31,096 nt of DNA from AP-16 sp036395835 (GTDB taxonomy: Bacteria; Pseudomonadota; Alphaproteobacteria; Rhizobiales; Xanthobacteraceae), in NCBI GenBank assembly GCA_036395835.1, contig DASWCW010000021.1:1-31096 (forward strand), written 5' to 3'. This document shows, in pieces, positions 15,631 to 24,521 of the stretch. Position 1 is the stretch's first letter, and every line of letters begins with the position of its first letter. The notes below the pieces were generated by a model. The model made no database searches. It was not told where the DNA came from and worked only from the letters and a program-made list of their open reading frames with translations. The position numbers and the translations under genes are program-made.

Positions 15631-16830
15631 ATGAAGGTCACCAAGCTCGAGACGCTGCGATGCGGCGCCGGGTGGCGAAACTACAATTTCCTGAAACTTT
15701 CCACCGATGAGGGGATCGTCGGCTGGAGCGAGTTCGACGAGGGCTTCGGCTCGCCGGGCGTCGGCACGGTGATCGAGCAATTGGCGGCGCGCGTCGTCGG
15801 CCGGCCGGTCGGCGCCCACGAGCATGTCCATGCGGAGCTCTATTGCGCGACGCGGCCGGCCGCCGGCGGCGTGGTCACCGAAGCCATGGGCGCCATCGAG
15901 AACGCGCTGCTCGACGCCAAGGCCAAGGCGCTCGGCGTGCCGTGTTACGAGCTCTTGGGCGGCAAGGTGCGCGACCGCATCCGGCTCTATTGGTCGCACT
16001 GCGCCACCTGGCGCATCAATCATCCGGGTTTCTACAAGCCGGCGATCGATGATCTCGACGGCGTCAAGGCGATCGGGCGCGAGGTCCGCGAGAAGGGATT
16101 CGGCGCGCTCAAGACCAATCTGTTCCGCTATCAGGACGGCAAGCCGCAGGGCTGGCGCCCGGGCTTCGGCCGGCCGTTCTATCCGGAGCTCAATGTCGAC
16201 AAGATTGTGCTGCGCAATCTGCGCATGCATCTCGAGGCGCTCGACGACGGCGCCGGCCCGGACGTCGATCTCCTGCTCGACCTCAATTTCAACGCCAAGA
16301 CCGAGGGCTACCTGAAGATTCTCCGCACGCTTGCCGATTTCGACATGTTCTGGATCGAGATCGACAGCTACAGCCCCGAGGCGCTGGGCTACATCCGCCG
16401 GCAGAGCCCGCACCCGATCAGCTCCTGCGAGACGCTGTGCGGCATGCGCGAGTTCCTGCCGTATTTCCGCGAGCAGGCGATGGATGTGGCGATCATCGAC
16501 ACGGTGTGGAACGGGGTGTGGCAGTCGATGAAGATCGCCGCCACGGCCGAGGCAAACGAGGTGAACGTGGCGCCGCACAATTTCTACGGTCACCTGTGCA
16601 CGATGATGAACGCGCATTTCGCCGCCGCCGTGCCGAACCTGCGCATCATGGAGATCGATGTCGACCGCTTGCCGTGGGACCACGAATTGTTCACGCAGGT
16701 GCCGCGGATCGAGCACGGCCACTTGGTCGTCCCGGATACTCCCGGCTGGGGCACCGAGCCGAACGAGGAGGCGCTGCGCGCCCACCCGCCGACGGATGAG
16801 GGCGGGCTCATCGGCCGCGTGACGCCTTGA
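15631..16830 (+). CDS. Enolase-superfamily dehydratase/racemase (mandelate racemase type)
   Basis: This 399-residue protein of the mandelate racemase/muconate lactonizing superfamily abstracts a proton alpha to a carboxylate. Three magnesium ligands are visible: Asp217 in LLLDLN, Glu243 in WIEID and Glu267 in SSCET. Lys161 in ALKTN and the Asp290 (IIDTVW) to His316 (VAPHN) pair provide the two-sided acid/base set seen in mandelate racemase and acid-sugar dehydratases. ATG 15631 follows GGGAGGAACGC. The sugar-type importer encoded next on the same strand suggests that an acid sugar or polyol acid is the substrate. The exact reaction cannot be inferred from these motifs. Confidence 0.9.
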   Translation: MKVTKLETLRCGAGWRNYNFLKLSTDEGIVGWSEFDEGFGSPGVGTVIEQLAARVVGRPVGAHEHVHAELYCATRPAAGGVVTEAMGAIENALLDAKAKALGVPCYELLGGKVRDRIRLYWSHCATWRINHPGFYKPAIDDLDGVKAIGREVREKGFGALKTNLFRYQDGKPQGWRPGFGRPFYPELNVDKIVLRNLRMHLEALDDGAGPDVDLLLDLNFNAKTEGYLKILRTLADFDMFWIEIDSYSPEALGYIRRQSPHPISSCETLCGMREFLPYFREQAMDVAIIDTVWNGVWQSMKIAATAEANEVNVAPHNFYGHLCTMMNAHFAAAVPNLRIMEIDVDRLPWDHELFTQVPRIEHGHLVVPDTPGWGTEPNEEALRAHPPTDEGGLIGRVTP

Positions 16831-16990
16831 AGGCGGCCCGAAATTTTCACCAAAGCGAAAAACGCCCCTGCCAAACCGCGCGATTTTGCTCTAAGCTGCC
16901 CCAAGCGATGATGCCGGTGAATGGCATCGGGACGGCTCGGTGCCGGCCACGTAAATCGCGCACGCCATTCGCTTCCTGGGAGGAAATCAC

Positions 16991-18325
16991 ATGCGCGGCA
17001 AGCTCACACGACGGCGTTTTCTCGCGACGACGGCGGCCTCTACGGCGCTGATCGCAATGCCTTACGTCCGCGGCTCGCACGCCGCCGGCAGGCTCTCCGT
17101 CGGCTTCTGGGACCATTGGGTGCCGGGCGCCAACAAGACGTCGACGGCGCTGGTCGAAGAATGGGCGGCTCAGGAAAAGATCGATGTTCAGATCGACTAC
17201 ATCCCCTCCCAAGGCCAAAAGCTCCTGCTCACGACCACCGCGGAGTCCCAGGCGCAAACCGGACACGACATCCTCGCGTTCCCGACCTGGCTGCCGTCCG
17301 ACCATGCCAACCAACTCGAGCCGGTTGACGACATCATGGAGCCGCTGATCAAGCAGAACGGCGCCGTGAATGCCACCGTGGAATATTTGGGGAAGTCGGA
17401 GGGGCATTGGATCGCGGTGCCGGCCACGATCGGCAGCCAGATCAAGGGTCCGTGCTCGCGCATCGATCTGATGAAGCAGCACGCCGGGATCGACGTGCAA
17501 GCCATGTATCCGGCCGGCGCACCGCCGAAGGCCGAGAACTGGACGCTCGATGTTTTTCTCAAGGCTGCGGAGGCTTGTCACAAGGCCGGCTTTCCGTTCG
17601 GTATCGGGCTCGGCACTACGTCGGATTCGGTCGATACTGCCGGCGCGATCTTCCATTGCTTCGGCGCCATGCTGGTCGACGCCAAGGGCAACGTCACGGT
17701 GAAATCCGACCCGGTGCGCCAGGCGCTCGAATATTACACCAAGCTCGCAAAATTCTTCCCGCCGGATGCGCCGGCGTGGGACGATTCCTCCAACAACAAG
17801 TGGCTGATCTCGGGCCGCGGCGCGCTGATCATGAACCCGCCGAGCGCCTGGTCGGTCGCCAAACGCGACGCTCCGCAAGTTGCAGAGCAGTGCTGGACTC
17901 ACGGCATGGCCTCCGGTCCGAAGGGACGCTTTGCGCCCTTCATCCCCTATTTCTGGGGAATCTGGTCGTTCGGGAAAAACAAGGCGGCAGCCAAGAGCCT
18001 GCTGGTGCATCTCTCGCAGCCGGCGGCGGTCGAGAAGCTCGTGGCGGCGAGCGGGGGCTATGACCTGCCGTCGTTCGCCAATTTGACCACGTTCAAGACC
18101 TGGGCCGAGGAAGGGCCGCCGAAGGGGACGCTTTATCATTACCCGAACCCCTTCAACCATCAGACCCTCTCGATCGCTGCGTCGCCGGCCCCGCCGAAGA
18201 TCGCAGTGCAGATCTACATCCAAGGCGTGATGACCAAGATGACGGTGCGCCACCTGCAGGGCGAGCCCATGGAGAAGACGCTGGCGTGGGCCGAAAGCGA
18301 GGTCGAAGGCTTCCTGCGCACGTGA
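16991..18325 (+). CDS. Sugar-type ABC transporter substrate-binding protein (family 1), Tat signal
   Basis: This 444-residue extracellular solute-binding protein belongs to family 1, the group that includes maltose- and glycerol-phosphate-binding proteins. TRRRFLATTAAS at residues 6-17 is a clear twin-arginine signal, and cleavage is likely after GSHA near residue 31. The mature protein starts with LSVGFWDHWVPG and has the ILAFPTWLPSDHA and NPPSAWSVAK segments expected of the bilobed fold. The ATG is preceded by TGGGAGGAAATCAC. The 160 bases between it and the enolase-superfamily gene contain no clear terminator, so the two may share transcription. Two permease genes follow. Confidence 0.9.
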   Translation: MRGKLTRRRFLATTAASTALIAMPYVRGSHAAGRLSVGFWDHWVPGANKTSTALVEEWAAQEKIDVQIDYIPSQGQKLLLTTTAESQAQTGHDILAFPTWLPSDHANQLEPVDDIMEPLIKQNGAVNATVEYLGKSEGHWIAVPATIGSQIKGPCSRIDLMKQHAGIDVQAMYPAGAPPKAENWTLDVFLKAAEACHKAGFPFGIGLGTTSDSVDTAGAIFHCFGAMLVDAKGNVTVKSDPVRQALEYYTKLAKFFPPDAPAWDDSSNNKWLISGRGALIMNPPSAWSVAKRDAPQVAEQCWTHGMASGPKGRFAPFIPYFWGIWSFGKNKAAAKSLLVHLSQPAAVEKLVAASGGYDLPSFANLTTFKTWAEEGPPKGTLYHYPNPFNHQTLSIAASPAPPKIAVQIYIQGVMTKMTVRHLQGEPMEKTLAWAESEVEGFLRT

Positions 18326-18396
18326 GGCGGCATCGAGGTGAGGTCCGCCGCGGGCCCTCCGCCTCGAACAGCGGCGTAACCGCGAAGAGACGTGCA

Positions 18397-19332
18397 ATGG
18401 CCGATGCGGTGATTGGTCACGTCGCAGGCGCCGCCGGAGCGCGACGGCGCCGCTTCGGCCTGCGCAACGCGATGCGCCGCAAGTCGATGACGGCGTTCCT
18501 GATGACGCTGCCGCTCATCCTGCTGATCGCGCTGCTGGTGGTGTATCCCGCAATTTATTCCGTCAATCTCGCCACGCTCAATCGCTCGATGCAGCGCTTC
18601 GTCGGCTTCGGCAATTTCCTGTTCCTGTTCAACCGCGAAACGTTCTGGATGGTGGTGAAGCAGTCCTGCATTTTCGCGCTCACCGCCGTGCTGTTCAAGG
18701 CCATCTTCGGCTTCGTCGTCGCGCATTTCGTCCATAACATTCCCTCGAAGGGCCAGCGCAAGTGGCGCGGCATGCTGCTGGTGCCGTGGGTCATTCCCCC
18801 GGCGATGAGCTGCCTCGCCTGGCTGTGGCTGTTCGATCCCTCCTACAGCGCCTTCAACTGGATTTTCGACAAATTCGGCATCGGCCCGATTCCGTGGACC
18901 GGGGATGCGATGTGGGCGCGCTTCTCGGTCATTCTCGTCAACGTCTGGATCGGCGCGCCGTTTTTCATGATCATGTATCTGGCGGCGCTGAAGTCGGTTC
19001 CCGAGCAGCTCTATGAAGCGGCCGCGGTGGACGGCGCGAATTTCTGGCAGCGCACCTGGTACGTGACCCTGCCGATGATGCGGAACATCATCGCCATCAC
19101 CGCGCTGTTCTCCCTGATCGTGACCTTCGCCAATTTCGACATCGTGCGCATCCTGACCGCGGGCGGGCCCATCGATCTCACCCATGTCTTCGCCACCTGG
19201 GCGTTCCGGGTCGGTATCGAGGTCGGCGACATTCCGCTCGGCGCCAGCGTCTCGCTGTTCATGGTGCCGATTCTGACCGTCGCCGCGATCTTCATCCTGC
19301 GCGACATTCACCGGCGGGGAAACGAGGCATGA
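18397..19332 (+). CDS. Sugar-type ABC transporter permease (MalF/UgpA class)
   Basis: This 311-residue inner-membrane protein has an arginine-rich cytoplasmic N-terminus (ARRRRFGLRNAMRRK) followed by about six hydrophobic helices. The EAA loop that docks the ATPase is EAAAVDGA at 207-214, within a segment that ends YVTLPMM. ATG 18397 was chosen; upstream in-frame codons lack a ribosome binding site and any homologous-looking sequence. The stop overlaps the next permease start by ATGA. The partner ATPase is not in this operon. Confidence 0.9.
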   Translation: MADAVIGHVAGAAGARRRRFGLRNAMRRKSMTAFLMTLPLILLIALLVVYPAIYSVNLATLNRSMQRFVGFGNFLFLFNRETFWMVVKQSCIFALTAVLFKAIFGFVVAHFVHNIPSKGQRKWRGMLLVPWVIPPAMSCLAWLWLFDPSYSAFNWIFDKFGIGPIPWTGDAMWARFSVILVNVWIGAPFFMIMYLAALKSVPEQLYEAAAVDGANFWQRTWYVTLPMMRNIIAITALFSLIVTFANFDIVRILTAGGPIDLTHVFATWAFRVGIEVGDIPLGASVSLFMVPILTVAAIFILRDIHRRGNEA

Positions 19333-20243
19333 CCGCGATCACCGCCGCAACCGCCGGCCGCTCGCTCCACCGGTCGAAACGTCGCAGCATGAGCCGCGAT
19401 CGGCGGTGGGCGCTGCGCTGGTCGTATTTTTTCCTCAGCCTGTTCGCGATCTTCTTCCTGCTGCCGCCGGTCTACATGCTGATCACGTCGCTCAAGACCA
19501 GCGCGGAGATTTCGGCCGCTACCAACCCGTGGTGGGTCTACAATCCCACCCTCGGCAATTACGTCGAGCTGCTGTCTTCCTCGCAGTTTCTGACCTATTT
19601 CCGCAACTCGGCGGTCGTCTCCACCATCGTGGTCGCAACCACGATGCTGATCAGCGTTCCGGCCGCCTTCGCGCTGTCCCGGATGCGGTTCTGGGGTTCC
19701 ACCACGCTCGCGACCGGCGTGTTCCTGACCTACCTGATCCCGGAAACGCTGCTCTTCATCCCGCTGTTCAAGATGTTCGCGGTGTTCGGCGATGCGACCG
19801 GGATCCAGCTGATCAATCGCTGGTGGGTGCTGCTGCTGGTGTATCCGACGCTGACGGTGCCGTTCTGCACCTGGGTCATGATCGGATATTTCGCCTCGAT
19901 ACCGCGGGAACTCGACGAGGCGGCGCTGATCGACGGAGCCAACTACCGGCAGGTGCTCACCCGGGTGTTCATTCCGGTGGCGCTGCCGGGGCTCATCGCC
20001 GCGACGATCTTCGCGTTCACGGTGAGCTGGGCGCAATTCCTCTATCCGCTGGCATTCACGACTTCGACCGACCAGCTGGTGCTGCCGGTCGGCATCATCA
20101 CCTCGCTGATCAAGGGCGATGTCTTCAACTGGGGCCAGATCATGACCGGTGCCCTGCTCGGCGCGGCGCCGCCGCTGCTCATCTACGCGTTCCTGATGGA
20201 TTATTACATCGCCGGGCTGACCGCCGGCGCGACCAAGGGCTGA
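19329..20243 (+). CDS. Sugar-type ABC transporter permease (MalG/UgpE class)
   Basis: This second channel permease has 304 residues. Its EAA loop EAALIDGA is at 197-204, followed by YRQVLTRVFIPVALPG. Helices precede and follow it, and FTVSWAQFLYPLAF is typical of the class. ATG 19329 overlaps the previous stop; an internal Met at residue 21 (MSRDRRW) is an alternative start. The next gene is on the opposite strand 28 bases away, so the transcription unit ends here without a MalK/UgpC-type ATPase. The pair must use an ATPase encoded elsewhere, as known for some MsiK-like shared systems. Confidence 0.9.
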   Translation: MTAITAATAGRSLHRSKRRSMSRDRRWALRWSYFFLSLFAIFFLLPPVYMLITSLKTSAEISAATNPWWVYNPTLGNYVELLSSSQFLTYFRNSAVVSTIVVATTMLISVPAAFALSRMRFWGSTTLATGVFLTYLIPETLLFIPLFKMFAVFGDATGIQLINRWWVLLLVYPTLTVPFCTWVMIGYFASIPRELDEAALIDGANYRQVLTRVFIPVALPGLIAATIFAFTVSWAQFLYPLAFTTSTDQLVLPVGIITSLIKGDVFNWGQIMTGALLGAAPPLLIYAFLMDYYIAGLTAGATKG

Positions 20244-20271
20244 AGCCGATCGCAACGGCCGCTCGCCCGGC

Positions 20272-21165
20272 TCAGCCGTACGGCCGTTCCTGCCACCACG
20301 GGAAGAATGCCGGCATGTCCTTGGAGACCCGGTCGGTGAAGCGGGGTTTGCGCTTCTCCAGAAACGAGGTCACGCCTTCCTTGACGTCCGCGCTGCGGCC
20401 GCGCGTGAAGATCGCCCGGCTATCGATCTTGTGGGCCTCCATCGGGTGATCGGCGCCGAGCATGCGCCACAGCATCTGGCGCGCGAGCGCGACCGAGACG
20501 CTGGCGTTTTCCGCAATTTCCCGCGCCAGCGCGCGTGCGGCGGGCAACAGCTCGCCCGGCGGATGCACCGCGCTCACGAGCCGCGCCGCCAAGGCCTCGC
20601 CAGCGGGGAAAACCCGTCCGGTGAACATCCATTCCAGCGCCTGCGAGATCCCGACGATGCGCGGCAGGAACCAGCTCGAGCAGGCTTCCGGCACGATTCC
20701 CCGGCGCACGAACACGAAACCGAACCGCGCCTCCGCGGACGCGAGCCGAATGTCCATCGGCAGCAGCATCGTGGCGCCGACCCCGACCGCCGGGCCGTTC
20801 ACGGCGGCGATCACCGGCTTGAGGCAGGAGAAGATGCGCAGCGTCACGCGGCCGCCGCCGTCGCGCGCGGCATCGCTGGTCAGATCCGACTGACCGTCCG
20901 CGCCCAGCGGAACCTGCGGCCGGTCGGGCCGCGCCGCTCGATCGAACGTCGCGGCGCCGGCGGAGAGATCCGCTCCGGCGCAGAACGCCCTACCGGCTCC
21001 CGTGACGATCACCACTTTCACCGCATCGTCGTGATCGGCGCGATCGAAGGCGTCGATCAGCTCGCTGAGCATCTGGGTCGTGAACGCATTGAGCTTGTCG
21101 GGCCGATTGAGCGTGATCGTGAGGATCGCGTCGTCGACCTCGTACAGAATGGTTTCATAGGACAT
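20272..21165 (-). CDS. Crotonase-superfamily enzyme, non-classical (isomerase or hydratase)
   Basis: This 297-residue crotonase has the oxyanion segments FCAGADLSAG (61-70) and NGPAVGVGATM (123-133). It lacks the first hydratase glutamate, because the GGGxE position reads GVGAT. An acidic residue remains at Glu160 in GIVPEACSSWFLPR, which may serve an isomerase-type or other one-base mechanism. An insertion at about 70-105, rich in Asp, Arg and Gly, separates the two oxyanion segments. The start at 21165 has GGAGAT upstream. It lies downstream of the SDR gene on the same strand, with a 209-base gap containing a repeat. It should not be called a standard enoyl-CoA hydratase. Confidence 0.85.
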   Translation of the reverse strand: MSYETILYEVDDAILTITLNRPDKLNAFTTQMLSELIDAFDRADHDDAVKVVIVTGAGRAFCAGADLSAGAATFDRAARPDRPQVPLGADGQSDLTSDAARDGGGRVTLRIFSCLKPVIAAVNGPAVGVGATMLLPMDIRLASAEARFGFVFVRRGIVPEACSSWFLPRIVGISQALEWMFTGRVFPAGEALAARLVSAVHPPGELLPAARALAREIAENASVSVALARQMLWRMLGADHPMEAHKIDSRAIFTRGRSADVKEGVTSFLEKRKPRFTDRVSKDMPAFFPWWQERPYG

Positions 21166-21217
21166 CGCTGATCTCCGCTGGAGTACGGCATTTGGATCGC
21201 GCTGGCGCTCCGGCGGG

Positions 21218-21298
21218 CTGTGACCCCTCGCCCGCCTTGCGGACTTCGTTCGCTCGGCACCCTCTCCCACGTCGACATCGGATGTTTCCGATGTCGAC
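21218..21298. repeat. Intergenic repeat with a perfect 12-base hairpin
   Basis: GTCGACATCGGA (21271-21282) and TCCGATGTCGAC (21287-21298) are perfect inverted repeats around a TGTT loop. The preceding CCCCTCGCCCGCCTTGCGGA stretch and CACCCTCTCCCAC resemble a common rhizobial intergenic repeat, here joined to an unusual stem. It lies between two genes on the reverse strand. There is no T-tract on the reverse strand, so it is not a standard intrinsic terminator. Confidence 0.6.
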
Positions 21299-21374
21299 CA
21301 ATATTGCATGATCGAACCTGGCAACAGCCGGGTTCGACTGGGAGGGCGAAAGCGCGCGTGGTGCTCGGTCTGAT

Positions 21375-22187
21375 CTAGAATGCCGAATAGCCGCCGTCGA
21401 TCACGAAGCATTCCGCCGTGTGATAGGACGAAGCCTTGCTTGCGAGATAGACGGCGATCCCGCCGAAATCCTGCGCCTCGCCGAAGCGCCGCATCGGAAT
21501 CCGCGGCATCACGTTGTTCACGAACTTCTCGTTCGCCATGATGCCGGCCGTCATGTCGCTCCGGATCCAGCCCGGCAGGATGGCGTTGGCGGTGATGCCG
21601 TAGCGGGCGTGCTCGACCGCGAGCGCGCGCACCAGCGCGTTGACCGCGGCCTTGGTCGCCGCATAGTGCTCGTTGCGCGCGGTGCCGAAGAGCGACGCGG
21701 TGCTCGAGGTCGCAACCAGCCGGCCGAACGCGTCGCCGCGTTCCGCCCGTCCGATCATATGCCGGGCGGCGACTTGAAAGACGTGGAACACGCTGTCGAG
21801 ATTGGCGGCGAACATATGCCGCCATTCCTCCTCCGAGCGCTCGATGAACGCGTGCCGACCGCCGCCGCCGACGCCGGCGTTGGCGAAGCACGCGTCGACC
21901 CGGCCGAATTCGGCGAGCGTCGCCTGGAACGCGGCCTCGACCGACCTGCGATCGCTCACGTCGCAGATCCGAGCCTCGACCGCGCCGCCGTGGGCGATGA
22001 GCTGGGCACGGGCGCGCTCGTTCTTCTCACGGTTGCGGCCCCAGATCGAGACCGCGCAGCCGGCCGTGGCAAGCGCGTCGGCCATGCCGAGCCCGATGCC
22101 GCCGTTGCCGCCGGTAACGATCGCGACGCGGCCGGAGAGATCGAAATCGCCCACGTTGTCGAGGCTCCACAGCTTCCCCGCGGCCAT
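21375..22187 (-). CDS. Short-chain dehydrogenase/reductase (SDR), classical type
   Basis: This 270-residue NAD(P)-dependent oxidoreductase has TGGNGGIG at 25-32, Asp76, NAG at 103-105 and the catalytic tetrad Asn129, Ser162, Tyr175 and Lys179 (YAATK). The C-terminal IDGG motif is present. ATGs at 22214, 22196 and 22187 are possible starts. The last was chosen because the upstream residues add nothing to the fold, although none has a clear ribosome binding site. It is divergent from the second Liv-type importer across 182 bases. It could oxidise a hydroxyacyl-CoA (a BadH-like role) or an alcohol; the substrate is not evident. Confidence 0.9.
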   Translation of the reverse strand: MAAGKLWSLDNVGDFDLSGRVAIVTGGNGGIGLGMADALATAGCAVSIWGRNREKNERARAQLIAHGGAVEARICDVSDRRSVEAAFQATLAEFGRVDACFANAGVGGGGRHAFIERSEEEWRHMFAANLDSVFHVFQVAARHMIGRAERGDAFGRLVATSSTASLFGTARNEHYAATKAAVNALVRALAVEHARYGITANAILPGWIRSDMTAGIMANEKFVNNVMPRIPMRRFGEAQDFGGIAVYLASKASSYHTAECFVIDGGYSAF

Positions 22188-22357
22188 AGAGCACATCGGA
22201 ACGATACGGTGCAAACGCGCCAGGTGCAGTGCACGTCGCCGGGGCCGCGGTTCGCGCCGCGGACGCGCGCGAGCAACGTGTCGACCTTGGCGCCTTGCAG
22301 GCTGGGGCGAAACTCGACAAACTGCCGGCGCCTCGAGGGCGCACGAAGGCGGAGCAA

Positions 22358-22365
22358 GTGGAGGA
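22358..22365 (+). promoter_or_regulatory. Ribosome binding site supporting a TTG start
   Basis: GTGGAGGA ends four bases before TTG 22370. The in-frame GTG at 22358 is part of this element, so it is unlikely to be the start. The product starting at TTG begins directly with a signal peptide. Confidence 0.6.
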
Positions 22366-22369
22366 ATCC

Positions 22370-23605
22370 TTGCGAAAGCTCGTCATCGCAGCCGCGCTCG
22401 TTCTGGCATTCGCCAGCGAGCTGCGCGCACAGGAGAGCATCAAAATCGGCCTGATCCTGCCGCTCACCGGAAACGCGGCAAGCGCCGGACAACAGTCTAA
22501 GGCCGCGGTCGAGCTCGGCGCGGAGATCGTCAACAATGCGCACCCCGAGCTCGGCGCCCTGCCGCTCGCGGCGGGCGCCGGGCTTCCCAATCTGCACGGC
22601 GCCAAGCTCGAGATCGTCACCGCCGACAACCAGGGCAATCCGTCGGTCGGCCAGAACCAGGCGCTGCGCCTGATCACCCAGGATCAGGTCGTCGCCATCG
22701 AGGGCGCCTATCAGTCCTCGGTCACCCTGGCGGCGACGGCCGTGGCCGAGCGTTACGGCATTCCCTGGGTGATCGGAGACAGCGTGGCCGCCAACATCAC
22801 GCAGCGTGGCTTTCACTGGATCTTCCGGGTGACGCCGATCGCGACCGATTTCGCCAACAACTACATGGAATTCCTGAACCAGCTGAAGAAAGCCGGGCAT
22901 CCGATCGGCTCGATCGGCATCGTCTACGAGAACACCGATTACGGCACCTCGGTCGCCGGCAGCCTGCGCGAGGCGGCGAGGAATGCCGAGCTGCCGGTGA
23001 GCGTCGACGTGCCCTACAACGCCAACACGACCGACGTCTCCTCGCAGGTGCTTCAGCTCAAGGACAAGAAGCCGGACGCCATCATTTTCGTGAGCTACAC
23101 GGCCGATACCATTCTCTACATGAAGACGCTCAAGAACCTGGACTACCGTCCGGCGATGATCATCGGCGACGACTCCGGGTTCTCGGATCCGGCGTTCATC
23201 GCCAACGTGGGCTTCATCGCCCAGGGCGCGATGAACCGCAGCGCCTGGGACGTCGGCAAACCGGGCAGCGTCACCGCCAAGATCAACGACATGTTCAAGG
23301 CCAAGACCGGCTTCGATCTCGACGATACCAGTGCCCGCAACATGCAGGCGCTGTTCGTGCTCGCCGACGCCGTCAACCGCGCCGGCTCGACCAAGCCCGA
23401 TGCGATCCAAAAGGCGCTGCAGCAGACCGAGCTCAAGCCGGAGCAGCTGATGATGGGCTATCGCGGCGTCAAGTTCGACGCGACCGGGCAGAACGTGCTG
23501 GCGGCCACCTACCTGATCCAGCTGCAGGGCACGCGCTATGTCGCGGTTTGGCCCGAGCAATCCGCGGCCGCGAAGCTGATCTATCCGTTCAAAGGCTGGC
23601 AGTAG
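22370..23605 (+). CDS. Liv-type ABC transporter substrate-binding protein (second set)
   Basis: This 411-residue periplasmic binding protein belongs to the branched-chain amino acid/amide class. It carries a Sec-type signal (RKLVIAAALVLAFASELRA, residues 2-20) with likely cleavage before QES. The mature N-terminus IKIGLILPLTGNAASAGQQ is the usual ligand-site strand. It contrasts with the Tat-type signal of the first importer in this window. The TTG start follows GGAGGA closely. Residues around NQGNPSVGQNQALRLI and YQSSVTLAATAVAERY are typical. Four transporter genes follow in the order permease, permease, ATPase, ATPase. The ligand is unknown. Confidence 0.92.
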   Translation: MRKLVIAAALVLAFASELRAQESIKIGLILPLTGNAASAGQQSKAAVELGAEIVNNAHPELGALPLAAGAGLPNLHGAKLEIVTADNQGNPSVGQNQALRLITQDQVVAIEGAYQSSVTLAATAVAERYGIPWVIGDSVAANITQRGFHWIFRVTPIATDFANNYMEFLNQLKKAGHPIGSIGIVYENTDYGTSVAGSLREAARNAELPVSVDVPYNANTTDVSSQVLQLKDKKPDAIIFVSYTADTILYMKTLKNLDYRPAMIIGDDSGFSDPAFIANVGFIAQGAMNRSAWDVGKPGSVTAKINDMFKAKTGFDLDDTSARNMQALFVLADAVNRAGSTKPDAIQKALQQTELKPEQLMMGYRGVKFDATGQNVLAATYLIQLQGTRYVAVWPEQSAAAKLIYPFKGWQ

Positions 23606-23661
23606 GCCGCCGGGGATGCGGGCGCGTCCGTCGGCAATTTGGCGATGACGCGCTTCCAGTC

Positions 23662-24519
23662 ATGATCCTGCTGCAAATCATCATCAGCGGTCTGCTGCTC
23701 GGCGCGATCTACGCGCTGTTTTCGTCCGGCCTCACCCTCATCTGGGGAATGATGAACGTCATCAATTTCGCCCACGGCGAATTCGTCATGATCGGAATGT
23801 ATGTCGCGTTCCTGATCGTGACGTTCCTGCACGGCGGACCGCTGGCGTTCGGCCCGGCCGCGGCGATCGTGCTGTTCCTGCTGGGCATCGCCGTTTATTT
23901 CGGCCTGATCCGGTCGATCATGCGCGGACCGATGATCGCGCAGATCCTGTCGACCTTCGGCCTCGCTTTGCTCTTGCGCTATCTGGCGTTCTGGCTGTTT
24001 TCCGCGAATTTCAAGACCTTGCCGGAAGATCTCATCCCGGGCGTCCTCAACCTCGGCGGAATTTTGATCGGCATGCCGCAGCTCGTCGCCGGTATCGCGG
24101 CGCTGGCGCTCACCGTCGGCATGCATCTGGTGCTCACGCGCACCGCGCTGGGAAGTCAGCTGCTTGCCGTCGCGGAAGACCGCGAAGCGGCGACGCTCAT
24201 GGGGATCCGGCCCGATCGCATGCAGGCGCTCGCCTGGGGCGTCTCGGCCGCAGGCGCCGGCATCGCCGGTGCCTTGATCGCGACGTTCTATTACATCGTG
24301 CCCACCGTCGGCGAATCTCTAGCCCTGATCGCCTTCGTGGTCGTCGCCTTCGGCGGCTTCGGCAGCGTGCCCGGCGCGCTTGCGGCCGGCCTGATCATCG
24401 GCGTGATCCAATCGCTCTCCGCATATTGGTTCGGCCCGGTTTACAAGGACGTGATCGTCTACGCGCTGTTCGTCGCGATCCTGTGGGTCCGGCCGCAAGG
24501 CCTGATGGGAAAGATCTGA
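23662..24519 (+). CDS. Liv-type ABC transporter permease (LivH class, second set)
   Basis: This 285-residue polytopic permease has the NFAHGE hallmark at residues 35-40 after LTLIWGMMNVI. Further hydrophobic helices follow, with a cytoplasmic coupling loop around AVAEDREAATLMGI. It ends in LWVRPQGLMGKI. ATG 23662 was selected because in-frame codons before it are not family-like. It lies 56 bases after the binding-protein stop, and the next permease begins two bases after its own stop. Confidence 0.92.
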   Translation: MILLQIIISGLLLGAIYALFSSGLTLIWGMMNVINFAHGEFVMIGMYVAFLIVTFLHGGPLAFGPAAAIVLFLLGIAVYFGLIRSIMRGPMIAQILSTFGLALLLRYLAFWLFSANFKTLPEDLIPGVLNLGGILIGMPQLVAGIAALALTVGMHLVLTRTALGSQLLAVAEDREAATLMGIRPDRMQALAWGVSAAGAGIAGALIATFYYIVPTVGESLALIAFVVVAFGGFGSVPGALAAGLIIGVIQSLSAYWFGPVYKDVIVYALFVAILWVRPQGLMGKI

Positions 24520-24521
24520 TC

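Noticed and set aside
15076..16785. A 569-codon reverse frame opposite the enolase-superfamily gene.
   Set aside because: Metal ligands and the Asp-His pair are intact on the forward strand, so the reverse frame is a codon-bias shadow.
16904..16930. Short inverted repeat GATGCC/GGCATC before the sugar-binding protein.
   Set aside because: Six-base arms are expected by chance in GC-rich DNA, and no promoter elements are placed around it.
21271..21298. The 12-base hairpin as an intrinsic terminator.
   Set aside because: No T-run follows the stem in the direction of the neighbouring reverse-strand genes.
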